DNA from: Suttonella ornithocola
GTDB taxonomy: Bacteria; Pseudomonadota; Gammaproteobacteria; Cardiobacteriales; Cardiobacteriaceae
DNA: 19,302 nucleotides
Reading direction: 5' to 3'
Assembly (NCBI RefSeq): GCF_001889065.1
Contig: NZ_LWHB01000109.1
Location: 1-19,302 of the forward strand
In this document: piece after piece, positions 1 to 7,376 of the stretch
Layout of the letters: every line of letters starts with the position of its first letter
How positions within the stretch are numbered: the stretch's first letter is position 1
Notes under the pieces: model-generated
Seen by the model: the letters and a program-made list of their open reading frames with translations, nothing else
Database searches by the model: none
Told to the model about the DNA's origin: nothing
Translations under genes and position numbers: made by a program

Positions 1-713
1 GTTTCTTTAGCAATTGGAACTTCTTCTTTCCAAAAAGCAACGCCCATGATTGGATCAACTATTTCAAAACCGGTATTTAAGTATTCCAAATCTTTTGCTT
101 CATGAGTTGCCCCCAACATATTAGAGTCTGTTGAATAGGCTTTTTCTTTACTCATTTTATAATCAAAACCGTTAGAAATAAGGAATTCGGACATTTCCGC
201 ACGCCCACCTAGCTCATCGATAAATTTCTGATCTAGCCATGGTTTATAAATTTTCAATGAAGGATTAGTGAGTAATCCATAGCGATAAAAGCGCTCAATA
301 TCATTGCCTTTATAAGTACTACCATCACCCCAGATATTAACACCATCTTCTTTCATTGCTGAAACCAGCATTGTTCCCGTTACTGCTCGACCCAATGGCG
401 TCGTATTAAAATATGTCACGCCTGCAGTAGTTACATGAAAAGCATTACATTGAATCGCTGCAATTCCCTCATGAACCAGTTGTGCGCGACAATCAATCAA
501 ACGTGCTACTTTTGCGCCATATTGAAGTGCCTTACGAGGAATAGCCTCATAATCTTCTTCATCTGGTTGAGCAAGATTTGCTGTATAAGTATACGGTTCT
601 GCGCCATTAAGTTTCATCCATAACAATGCGGCAGATGTATCTAGCCCACCTGAAAAGGCAATACCTACTTTTTGTCCTACAGGTAAAGATTGTAAAATGG
701 TTTGATTAGACAT
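1..713 (-). CDS. argG: Argininosuccinate synthase, N-terminal part (runs off the window)
   Basis: ArgG joins citrulline and aspartate with ATP to form argininosuccinate, the penultimate step of arginine synthesis, in the cytosol. About 237 codons are present; the C-terminal part lies left of base 1. Translated by hand from the minus strand, the protein starts MSNQTILQSLPVGQK and carries the N-type ATP pyrophosphatase P-loop SGGLDTS at residues 21-27. Further family blocks seen are TANLAQPDEEDY, TPLGRAVTGTML and GDGSTYKGNDIERFYRYG. The wording matches the long (about 450-residue, E. coli-like) ArgG class. The start is the ATG at 713-711, preceded by an AAGGGTG ribosome-binding site that sits inside a hairpin (listed separately). 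No other arg genes are visible. Identification is secure; only the far end is unseen. Confidence 0.96.
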   Translation of the reverse strand, partial: MSNQTILQSLPVGQKVGIAFSGGLDTSAALLWMKLNGAEPYTYTANLAQPDEEDYEAIPRKALQYGAKVARLIDCRAQLVHEGIAAIQCNAFHVTTAGVTYFNTTPLGRAVTGTMLVSAMKEDGVNIWGDGSTYKGNDIERFYRYGLLTNPSLKIYKPWLDQKFIDELGGRAEMSEFLISNGFDYKMSKEKAYSTDSNMLGATHEAKDLEYLNTGFEIVDPIMGVAFWKEEVPIAKE

Positions 714-718
714 AAATC

Positions 719-739
719 ACCCTTTTGGTCTAAAAGGGT
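719..739 (-). promoter_or_regulatory. Hairpin sequestering the argG ribosome-binding site
   Basis: A perfect 8-bp inverted repeat (719-726 and 732-739, five-base loop) lies just upstream of the argG start. Read in the sense of argG, the order is ACCCTTTT, loop, AAAAGGGT, GATTT, ATG. The second arm is therefore the Shine-Dalgarno sequence itself. In the mRNA this stem would hide the ribosome-binding site, so it could control translation, or it could be a DNA operator. It does not resemble the ArgR box. The dyad is seen directly; the regulatory role is inferred. Confidence 0.5.
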
Positions 740-783
740 ATTATCTTAGCATGATGCCACGCTATGATTGTTTTTGATTTAAT

Positions 784-924
784 TAAAGGAGACCTTTGAA
801 AAAAAACATAAAATAGAGAAGTTTCAATTTTTTAAATTTTGAAAATATATAAAAATCATAGTGTTAATTTTTCTACTAATAGCAAAAATTGGTATAAAAC
901 GGAATTTTGCAAAGGTCTCTAAAG
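784..924. mobile_element. MITE-like non-autonomous element with TAAAG target duplication
   Basis: GAGACCTTTG at 789-798 and its exact reverse complement CAAAGGTCTC at 910-919 bound a 131-bp, very AT-rich, non-coding segment. Just inside the arms the similarity continues with A-runs (right end, reversed: GAGACCTTTGCAAAATTCC). Immediately outside both arms is the same pentamer, TAAAG (784-788 and 920-924), as expected of a target-site duplication. From memory, the GAGACCTTTGCAAAA terminus resembles IS5-family ends, but no transposase reading frame is present. The simplest reading is a MITE mobilised in trans. It sits between corC and argG and could supply a promoter or terminator to either. Confidence 0.72.
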
Positions 925-1004
925 AACAATTATTAGGACAAAATAAACTCCATTAAAAGTCCATCTATCTTTTTAAAAAATGCAATATTCTATTTATCAA
1001 TAAG

Positions 1005-1856
1005 TTAGCCATCTATCTTGGGAGCTTTATCAACTTTCAAACTAAGAATACGACGTTGATTAGCCTTAGCAACACTAATTCGCCAAGGAAAGATAATAAT
1101 AAACTCTCCTATCGTTGGCATCCGACCAAATTGTTGCAACAGATAGCCACCAATAGTATCAGCATCTTCATCTGATAATTCAGTATTAAAGCGTTCATTA
1201 AAGTTTGCTATTGGCATCAATGCCTTGACTTGATAGATATCTTCACCAATAGCTCTTACTTCAGCATCTGGGATTTCATCGTGTTCGTCATCTATTTCGC
1301 CTACAATTTCTTCGATAACATCTTCAATAGTAACCAATCCTGAAAGACTTCCGTATTCATCAATAACCATTGCCATATGATTTCGATTCATTTTAAAGTC
1401 GCGAAGCATTGCATCTAATGCTTTACTTTCTGGCACGATGGTCGCTGGGCGAATCACATCAATGAAATTTTTTGAGGCATAGTGTCCAGCAAACATTGGC
1501 AATAAATCTTTAGTAATCAATATGCCTAATACTTTTTCATGCTCTTCATCAACAACAGGGTAACGCGAATGCCCTGCTTCCAAAATCACCGTTAATACTT
1601 TTTCCAGTGACCAATTTTCTTGAATAAGTGTCATTTGACCACGAGGAATCATAATATCTCTAACTTGTGTATCACTAAGTTCTAGTAATGATTCCATCAT
1701 TGTGGCGGTATCATCATTAATCGTCTGATTATCTTTATAATCTTGAATAATTTCCAATAACGCCACTTTTGGCTCATCCGGCTGGTTATTATCGCTTAAA
1801 AAAGCAGAAAGTTTTTGAAACCAGCCGCTTCTCTGTTCAGATTGTTCGTCACTCAT
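1005..1856 (-). CDS. corC: CorC-family CBS-domain protein (Mg/Co transport-associated)
   Basis: This 283-residue soluble protein belongs to the CorC/YbeX family, historically linked to magnesium and cobalt efflux with CorA and often encoded near ybeY/lnt. Visible blocks are the pre-CBS helix ending in LSDTQVRDIMIPRGQM (about residues 59-74), two CBS motifs with HSRYPVVDEEHEKVLGIL and NHMAMVIDEYGSLSGLVTIEDV, the acidic stretch EEIVGEIDDEHDE, and a C-terminal CorC_HlyC (transporter-associated) domain to the end. It lacks the DUF21 membrane domain of larger relatives, as is normal for CorC. Length agrees with the family (about 290). There is no good Shine-Dalgarno before the ATG, but the N-terminus fits family starts. 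It is last in a likely three-gene minus-strand operon, 52 bp after the PAS gene. The usual neighbours ybeY and lnt are absent. Confidence 0.93.
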   Translation of the reverse strand: MSDEQSEQRSGWFQKLSAFLSDNNQPDEPKVALLEIIQDYKDNQTINDDTATMMESLLELSDTQVRDIMIPRGQMTLIQENWSLEKVLTVILEAGHSRYPVVDEEHEKVLGILITKDLLPMFAGHYASKNFIDVIRPATIVPESKALDAMLRDFKMNRNHMAMVIDEYGSLSGLVTIEDVIEEIVGEIDDEHDEIPDAEVRAIGEDIYQVKALMPIANFNERFNTELSDEDADTIGGYLLQQFGRMPTIGEFIIIFPWRISVAKANQRRILSLKVDKAPKIDG

Positions 1857-1908
1857 GAGATGAAGTACTGTATGTTGAAAACATATTTAGTATATCTGAT
1901 TTTAAAGA

Positions 1909-2406
1909 TTATTCTTCATTTTTACGCACCTCTGCATAAATTGCTTCACATTTTTTTATGGTATCTCTATCAACCTTACGACGAACAGATGTAAAGCTAT
2001 AAGGCGCACCGTCTCTAAATAAAGGTTGTATAGTGGCATGAACCCAATAATACCCACCGTCTTTACGTAAATTTTTAACATATCCACGCCACTCACTACC
2101 GGCTAATAAAGTTTGCCACATATTCGCAAAAACCCCTCTTGGCATATCTGGATGACGAACAATATTATGTGGAGAACCAATGAGTTCGGAGCTATCGTAA
2201 CCACTAGTTGCACAAAATGCTGTATTTGCATGAGTAATCACTCCATGAATATCTGTTCGAGATACCAATAAAATGCCATCTCGCAAAATATAATGCTTAG
2301 GGCAAACAACTAGATTACGAGACTTTGCATCAAAATATTCAAAAGGAACAATTCGATGTTTTTCACCTGACGGCAACATCGGCGGTAAAGTGTAAAGTTT
2401 TTCCAT
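1909..2406 (-). CDS. Stand-alone Aer-type PAS domain protein
   Basis: This 165-residue protein consists mostly of one PAS domain (about residues 40-145) of the kind that opens the aerotaxis receptor Aer. The motif HNIVRHPDMP at 80-89, followed by MWQTLLAGSEWRGYVKN and KDGGYYWVHATI, is the hallmark of this subgroup; in Aer it binds FAD and senses redox state. Unlike Aer there is no membrane segment, HAMP domain, methyl-accepting coil, kinase or GGDEF output. It is either an adaptor that reports through a partner or a truncated relic with an intact reading frame. It begins 9 bp after the stop of the pilin-module gene and is followed by corC, implying cotranscription. The domain call is firm; FAD binding and the partner are inferred. 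Confidence 0.88.
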   Translation of the reverse strand: MEKLYTLPPMLPSGEKHRIVPFEYFDAKSRNLVVCPKHYILRDGILLVSRTDIHGVITHANTAFCATSGYDSSELIGSPHNIVRHPDMPRGVFANMWQTLLAGSEWRGYVKNLRKDGGYYWVHATIQPLFRDGAPYSFTSVRRKVDRDTIKKCEAIYAEVRKNEE

Positions 2407-2415
2407 ATTATTTTT

Positions 2416-4446
2416 TTATTGACAATTATTAGGTAGAAAACGTTGGTAAATCGGTGTGCCACCCGGTCTTTGATAGAAATTGCAGTTCCATTTTCCCAAT
2501 TCTGTTCGCGTTAAAGCTAGCCAATGGTCTTCAAGCACTTTAGGCGTTTGCTGCGTTGCTGCTAACTTTAACCAAATGGTTTTATTTTGCATATATCCAT
2601 TGCTGAAAAAAGGAAGAAAAGCTTCTGGATATTGTTTAAATACGGGAAGTTTGCCCGTTTTTACAACAGTATCACGCAAAGACTGTGTTTGCGTATAAAT
2701 ATTCGCAACCTGAGTACGAACAACATAATCTTGATAAGCAGGGATAGCGATAGCCGCAAGTATTCCAACACTTGCAATAACTGTTGTAGTATTTCCTTTA
2801 TATGACCAATCCATCAGATTGTGCGGTGAGGTCAATGTAAAGTTAAGCGGTTCATTTTGCGCATTATTGATCTGGAAGCTAAGCCACTCACTGGCTGGCA
2901 ATTTCAACGATGAGACAGCTGGATAATCACTAAGATTAACTGCTTTGCCCGTATAATTGCTCAATAGCTGCAAATAGCTAAGATTTTGATAATAATGTTG
3001 CATGGATAGATTTTTCACATTTGTCAGGAAAGCAAAGCTGCTACGTTTAGGGTCGATGCCGGCTTTTTTAAAGTACTCTGATAATGAGTGATTTTCAACG
3101 GACTGTTGGCGAGCAATTAACGGCTGTGGCAAACTGGCTTGTAATAAATAATCCCCTTCAACTTTGAAATAAATCTCCTGCGGAACTGGCATCATCGCCT
3201 TCAAAAAAGCAAGGTTAGCTGGATTTTTCTGTTGTTCAGGAAACGTAATTTTATAAGCAACATGTCGAATACCAAATTTATCGGTTTCATCAACAAGAAT
3301 TTGGTTATTTTTCTTATATGCATCAATAACCGCTTCCCAAGCCGCCAATTTTGCTTTTGGTGAGGCGATAATTTTTCCAAAATCATCAGAGAGCAGGATA
3401 TGCTGTCCTGAAATTGCCTTTAATAATAAATCTAAATCAATGTGATATTTCTGCGCGACTGACTGCTTAATTGCATCATAATCTTTATCAAAAAGTCGCA
3501 AAATCTTGGTAGCCTGCTCAACGGTCGGCAAGGTATAAAGCAAAACAAAATCTGGTTCACCGTAGCTGGTTAACGTAATTGGTTGTGGTTCAACAGGAAA
3601 TAATTCTCTTAATCCAACATTTGGCATATCTATCGCAAGTTTTGCACGATACAAATCTGGCGTTTGCTGGGTAAGAATACCAATACCCTGAATTTGAGAA
3701 ATCTGAAGTGGCTTAGTAAAAGGCTTATCGTAAGTAAGCATGGCACTCAACCTAGCCAGATTTTTTTGCCATATTAGAGTGCGAGTATTATTAGATTTTG
3801 CCTGTGCTAGGATCGAATTATGGTCAATATTATTAGCGGCATCTTGCATCGCCCACTGCCAATCCATTTTCATTTTTTGCGTCGAAAGCATCACGGTTAT
3901 GCGATTCCCTTGCACCAAATACTCTCCAACTAAAGGCACATTCGCAAGACGAATTTGTCCTTGATTATCATCTACTGACCGTAATTGGATTTTATGATTT
4001 TGCTTTAGTTCCTCTAGCGTTGCTTTTGCATCTGCAAACTCTGCACTAAGAATAAGTTGAGGACGAGAGCTAATCGCATTTTGAATAGCGACTTCAACTG
4101 GTGAACTGGCTTTTAAATAAGCTAATAGCAATGCATTTGCTTGTGAAAAGTCTTTAGCGATTTGCTTAGCAACTTCAGGATATTGCTCATGAAAAGCTTG
4201 TGCTACTGGCTTTGGCAAACCATAGCCATTTGCTAGTGAAAAACTGGCTACTGAAGGGATACGCAAATAGCTTTCTGTCTTTGGTGGCAAACGATTGATA
4301 AGCCATAATGAATCTTTTTCTTCTGGATAATAAAAAGCTGGAGTATTTGTGCCCAATAAATTATCAATTAGATTTTGCCCATGACTTAAAGTGCTTATTC
4401 CGGCTGTTGCTAACAAGCAAGTATACAATGCTATTTTTAGACGCAT
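2416..4446 (-). CDS. Large exported protein with C-terminal type IV pilin-like module
   Basis: A 676-residue protein with a signal peptide (about residues 1-23) and a long N-terminal region (24-545) that I do not recognise. Its mixed alpha/beta composition and LSAEFADAKATLEELKQN-type stretches recall periplasmic DUF3352-like proteins, without certainty. Residues 554-585 form a hydrophobic helix with GILAAIAIPAYQDYVVRTQV, nearly identical to the N-terminal helix of type IV pilins but lacking the prepilin leader and the G|FTLIE cleavage motif. The C-terminus, with KWNC and then FLPNNCQ, looks like the pilin disulfide-bonded D-region. So a pilin-like domain follows a secreted domain in one chain, with the helix probably acting as an internal membrane anchor. 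It is first in a minus-strand operon with the PAS protein and corC, divergent from clpB. The reading frame is clear; the function is unknown. Confidence 0.85.
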   Translation of the reverse strand: MRLKIALYTCLLATAGISTLSHGQNLIDNLLGTNTPAFYYPEEKDSLWLINRLPPKTESYLRIPSVASFSLANGYGLPKPVAQAFHEQYPEVAKQIAKDFSQANALLLAYLKASSPVEVAIQNAISSRPQLILSAEFADAKATLEELKQNHKIQLRSVDDNQGQIRLANVPLVGEYLVQGNRITVMLSTQKMKMDWQWAMQDAANNIDHNSILAQAKSNNTRTLIWQKNLARLSAMLTYDKPFTKPLQISQIQGIGILTQQTPDLYRAKLAIDMPNVGLRELFPVEPQPITLTSYGEPDFVLLYTLPTVEQATKILRLFDKDYDAIKQSVAQKYHIDLDLLLKAISGQHILLSDDFGKIIASPKAKLAAWEAVIDAYKKNNQILVDETDKFGIRHVAYKITFPEQQKNPANLAFLKAMMPVPQEIYFKVEGDYLLQASLPQPLIARQQSVENHSLSEYFKKAGIDPKRSSFAFLTNVKNLSMQHYYQNLSYLQLLSNYTGKAVNLSDYPAVSSLKLPASEWLSFQINNAQNEPLNFTLTSPHNLMDWSYKGNTTTVIASVGILAAIAIPAYQDYVVRTQVANIYTQTQSLRDTVVKTGKLPVFKQYPEAFLPFFSNGYMQNKTIWLKLAATQQTPKVLEDHWLALTRTELGKWNCNFYQRPGGTPIYQRFLPNNCQ

Positions 4447-4586
4447 AACGCCTCCGTTTACAAATCTGCAAGTTTTTAATTATAACGATTAAATAAGATT
4501 AAACCTAATTTAACAAATAAACGTAACAGACTATTTTTAAAAAAATAACATTTGATTTAATTGCCTGATTTATGACTATTTATTCA

Positions 4587-4614
4587 CTTGAAAAAACAAT
4601 CAACACCCTAATCT
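4587..4614 (+). promoter_or_regulatory. Candidate sigma-32 heat-shock promoter of clpB
   Basis: CTTGAAA at 4587-4593 is an exact match to the RpoH -35 consensus. After 12 bases comes CCCTAATC (4606-4613), a partial match to the -10 CCCCATNT. ClpB is a classical RpoH target, which supports the call. The -35 also forms one arm of a 10-bp perfect dyad (TTGAAAAAAC at 4588-4597 and GTTTTTTCAA at 4626-4635). The -35 match is direct; promoter activity is inferred. Confidence 0.5.
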
Positions 4615-4648
4615 TGACTAATAGTGTTTTTTCAATTAAGGAAGATGT

Positions 4649-7219
4649 ATGAACCAAAAATTTACTGCTCGTTTTCAGGAAGCTTTATCCAACGCTCAAT
4701 CGTTAGCTGTTGGAAAAGATAACAACTATATGGAGCCTGCGCACGTTCTTTATGCCTTACTTAACCAGGAAGGTGGTGGTGCGTTATCTATCTTGCGTCA
4801 AGCAGGAGTAAACGTAAACAGCCTGCGAAGCCGTTTAGATGAAATCTTGCAAAATCTCCCAACGGTTAGCAACCCTACAGGACAAGTCAATATTTCGCCA
4901 GAATTAGCGCGCTTGTTAAATTTATGCGACAAAATGGCACAGCAATATGGAGATGAATATATTTCCTCTGAGCTATTTTTATTAGCGCTATTAGACGGTA
5001 AAGACGATACTGCAAAAGCCTTAAAAGAATTTGGCGCAAATAAAGCCACTTTACAAAAAGTCGTAGAAAATTTACGCGGAGGAGAGCCCGTGACAGATGA
5101 AAATGCAGAAGACAAGCGCGAAGCGCTGAAAAAATATACTTTAGATGTTACACAGCGTGCATTGGACGGCAAAATCGACCCTGTTATCGGTCGGGATGAA
5201 GAAATTCGTCGCGCGATGCAAATCTTACAACGTCGCAGTAAAAATAACCCTGTTCTGATTGGTGAACCAGGTGTCGGTAAAACTGCGATTGTCGAAGGTC
5301 TCGCGCAACGCATTGCCAATAATGAAGTGCCAGAAAGTTTAAAAGGCAAACGTTTATTATCTTTAGACTTAGCCGCCCTATTGGCAGGAACAAAATATCG
5401 CGGTGAATTTGAAGAAAGACTAAAAGCGGTATTAACCGATATCAGCAAATCAGAGGGAAAAATTATTCTCTTTATTGATGAAATCCACACCATGGTGGGA
5501 GCAGGTAAAACCGAAGGCTCTATGGATGCGGGCAATATGTTGAAACCCGCTTTAGCACGTGGAGAATTACACTGTATCGGCGCAACCACTTTAGAAGAAT
5601 ACCGTCAATATATGGAAAAAGATGCCGCTTTAGAGCGTCGCTTCCAAAAAGTGATGGTAGATGAACCAAGCGTGGAAGATACCATTGCGATTTTGCGCGG
5701 ACTACAAGAGCGTTATGAAGTTCATCATGGTATCAATATTACTGACCCTGCCCTGGTCGCGGCTGCGCAACTATCCCATCGTTATATCAGTGGTCGGAAA
5801 CTGCCCGATAAAGCGATTGACCTTATTGATGAAGCTGCCGCTCAAATTAGAATGGAGCTAGACAGCAAACCAGAAGCGATGGATAAAATTGACCGTCGCC
5901 TTATCCAGCTAAAAATGGAGCGGTTAGCATTAGAAAAAGAAAGTGATGCTGCTAGTAAAAAACGCTTAGATGATTTAGATAGCGAAATTGAAATGCAGGA
6001 AAAAGAGTATGCTGACCTAGAGGAAGTCTGGAAAGCAGAAAAAGCCGGCATTCAAGGCGCTGCTGTCATTAAAGAACAAATTGACAAATTGCGTGTGGAA
6101 TTAGATGCCGCTAAACGTAAAGGAGATTTTGCTCGTATGAGCGAAATTCAATACGGCAAATTGCCAGAATTAGAAGCACAGCTTGCCGAAGCAGAAAAAC
6201 ACGCGGATGATTCCCATAATAAATTGGTTCGCAGCAAAGTAACGGCGGAAGAAATTGCGGAAATTGTTTCTCGTTGGACAGGCATTCCTGTCAGTAAAAT
6301 GATGGAAAGCGAAAAAGAAAAATTACTGCATTTAGAATCGGTGCTTAATGAACGTGTCGTTGGACAACAAATTGCCGTAGAAGCCGTTGCCAATGCCATT
6401 CGCCGTAACCGTGCGGGATTGTCTGATCCAAACCGTCCAATTGGTTCTTTCCTTTTCCTTGGTCCAACCGGTGTTGGTAAAACCGAACTTTGCCGCACAT
6501 TGGCACAATTTATGTTTGATAGCGAAGACAATATGATTCGCATCGATATGAGCGAATTCATGGAAAAACATAGCGTTGCTCGCTTAATTGGCGCGCCTCC
6601 GGGCTATGTGGGTTATGACCAAGGTGGATACCTCACTGAAGCCGTTCGTCGCAAACCTTATTCCGTCGTCCTGTTCGATGAAATCGAAAAAGCACACGGC
6701 GATGTCTTTAATATCTTGCTACAAGTGCTAGATGACGGACGCCTAACTGATGGACAAGGTCGCACCGTTGATTTCCGCAATACCATTATCATCATGACTT
6801 CAAACTTAGGTTCAGACCTTATTCAAGCGATGAGCGATAAAAGTTATGAAGAGATGAAAGCAGCGGTGATGGAAGTCGTTGGTGCGCATTTCCGCCCTGA
6901 GTTTATTAACCGTATTGATGAAACCATTGTTTTCCACAGTTTAGGCAAGGAGCACATGAGCAATATTGCGAAGATCCAACTCAAACGTTTGGAGCGTCGC
7001 TTAACAGAACGCGATTTACACTTGAGTATCAGCGATGATGCCTTAGCTTATTTAGTAGATGTAGGCTATGACTCAACCTTTGGCGCTCGCCCATTGAAAA
7101 GAGCGATTCAAACGGTTATCGAAAATCCGCTTGCTGCTCGTATTTTAGCGGGTGAATACTTACCGGGAAGTACGATTCATGTAGATTACAAACCAGAAAA
7201 TGGTATTGTCTTTAAATAA
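4649..7219 (+). CDS. clpB: ClpB disaggregase (Hsp104 family AAA+ chaperone)
   Basis: ClpB is the hexameric ATP-driven disaggregase that threads polypeptides out of aggregates together with DnaK. At 856 residues it has the usual length. Domains in order: Clp N-terminal repeats (about 1-145), first AAA+ module with Walker A GEPGVGKT (205-212) and Walker B IILFIDEIH (272-280, Glu278), the first pore loop TKYRGEFEERL, the long coiled-coil middle domain (about 400-525), second AAA+ module with GPTGVGKT (605-612), pore loop GYVGYDQGGYLTEAVRR and VVLFDEIE (673-680), and a C-terminal small domain with TFGARPLKRAIQ. An AAGGAAG ribosome-binding site precedes the ATG. It stands as a single gene between a heat-shock-like promoter and a strong terminator. 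No anomalies are seen. Confidence 0.98.
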   Translation: MNQKFTARFQEALSNAQSLAVGKDNNYMEPAHVLYALLNQEGGGALSILRQAGVNVNSLRSRLDEILQNLPTVSNPTGQVNISPELARLLNLCDKMAQQYGDEYISSELFLLALLDGKDDTAKALKEFGANKATLQKVVENLRGGEPVTDENAEDKREALKKYTLDVTQRALDGKIDPVIGRDEEIRRAMQILQRRSKNNPVLIGEPGVGKTAIVEGLAQRIANNEVPESLKGKRLLSLDLAALLAGTKYRGEFEERLKAVLTDISKSEGKIILFIDEIHTMVGAGKTEGSMDAGNMLKPALARGELHCIGATTLEEYRQYMEKDAALERRFQKVMVDEPSVEDTIAILRGLQERYEVHHGINITDPALVAAAQLSHRYISGRKLPDKAIDLIDEAAAQIRMELDSKPEAMDKIDRRLIQLKMERLALEKESDAASKKRLDDLDSEIEMQEKEYADLEEVWKAEKAGIQGAAVIKEQIDKLRVELDAAKRKGDFARMSEIQYGKLPELEAQLAEAEKHADDSHNKLVRSKVTAEEIAEIVSRWTGIPVSKMMESEKEKLLHLESVLNERVVGQQIAVEAVANAIRRNRAGLSDPNRPIGSFLFLGPTGVGKTELCRTLAQFMFDSEDNMIRIDMSEFMEKHSVARLIGAPPGYVGYDQGGYLTEAVRRKPYSVVLFDEIEKAHGDVFNILLQVLDDGRLTDGQGRTVDFRNTIIIMTSNLGSDLIQAMSDKSYEEMKAAVMEVVGAHFRPEFINRIDETIVFHSLGKEHMSNIAKIQLKRLERRLTERDLHLSISDDALAYLVDVGYDSTFGARPLKRAIQTVIENPLAARILAGEYLPGSTIHVDYKPENGIVFK

Positions 7220-7244
7220 AATTGCTTTTCTTCTATAGCCTTTT

Positions 7245-7273
7245 AAAAAACCTGCCAGATGGCAGGTTTTTTT
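7245..7273 (+). terminator. Rho-independent terminator after clpB
   Basis: The stem AAAAAACCTGCC / GGCAGGTTTTTT with the loop AGAT lies 25 bp past the clpB stop and ends in seven T. It is nearly symmetric, so it could also stop antisense transcription. Confidence 0.9.
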
Positions 7274-7290
7274 ATAGCAACTACTCATTC

Positions 7291-7348
7291 TTTACTTTTT
7301 TTATAAATAATCAATAATAGTTTCACGCTTTCTGTACCGAAAGGAAAC
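7291..7348 (+). promoter_or_regulatory. Candidate fruA promoter with nested inverted repeat
   Basis: TTTACT (7291-7296) and AATAAT (7313-7318), 16 bp apart, make a plausible sigma-70 promoter. Directly downstream is a nested dyad: outer arms GTTTC (7320-7324) and GAAAC (7344-7348), inner arms CTTTC (7328-7332) and GAAAG (7339-7343). The GTTTC/GAAAC arms resemble halves of a FruR/Cra-type operator but are spaced further apart than in the E. coli site. This could be an operator at the transcription start or a 5'-UTR hairpin. The symmetry is direct; the regulator is a guess. Confidence 0.35.
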
Positions 7349-7376
7349 TCAGACCATTATTTTTTTGGAGGGATTT

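Noticed and set aside
961..1019. 11-bp direct repeat CCATCTATCTT at 961-971 and 1009-1019, at the corC 3' end
   Set aside because: A short repeat in AT-rich sequence next to the stop; probably a small slippage duplication with no sign of function.
4798..5589. 263-codon open frame on the minus strand inside clpB
   Set aside because: Its product is Ser/Leu-rich low-complexity shadow sequence antisense to conserved ClpB motifs; no domain seen.
7365..7376. In-frame TTG start adding four residues to FruA
   Set aside because: The codon overlaps the GGAGGG ribosome-binding site that serves the ATG at 7377.
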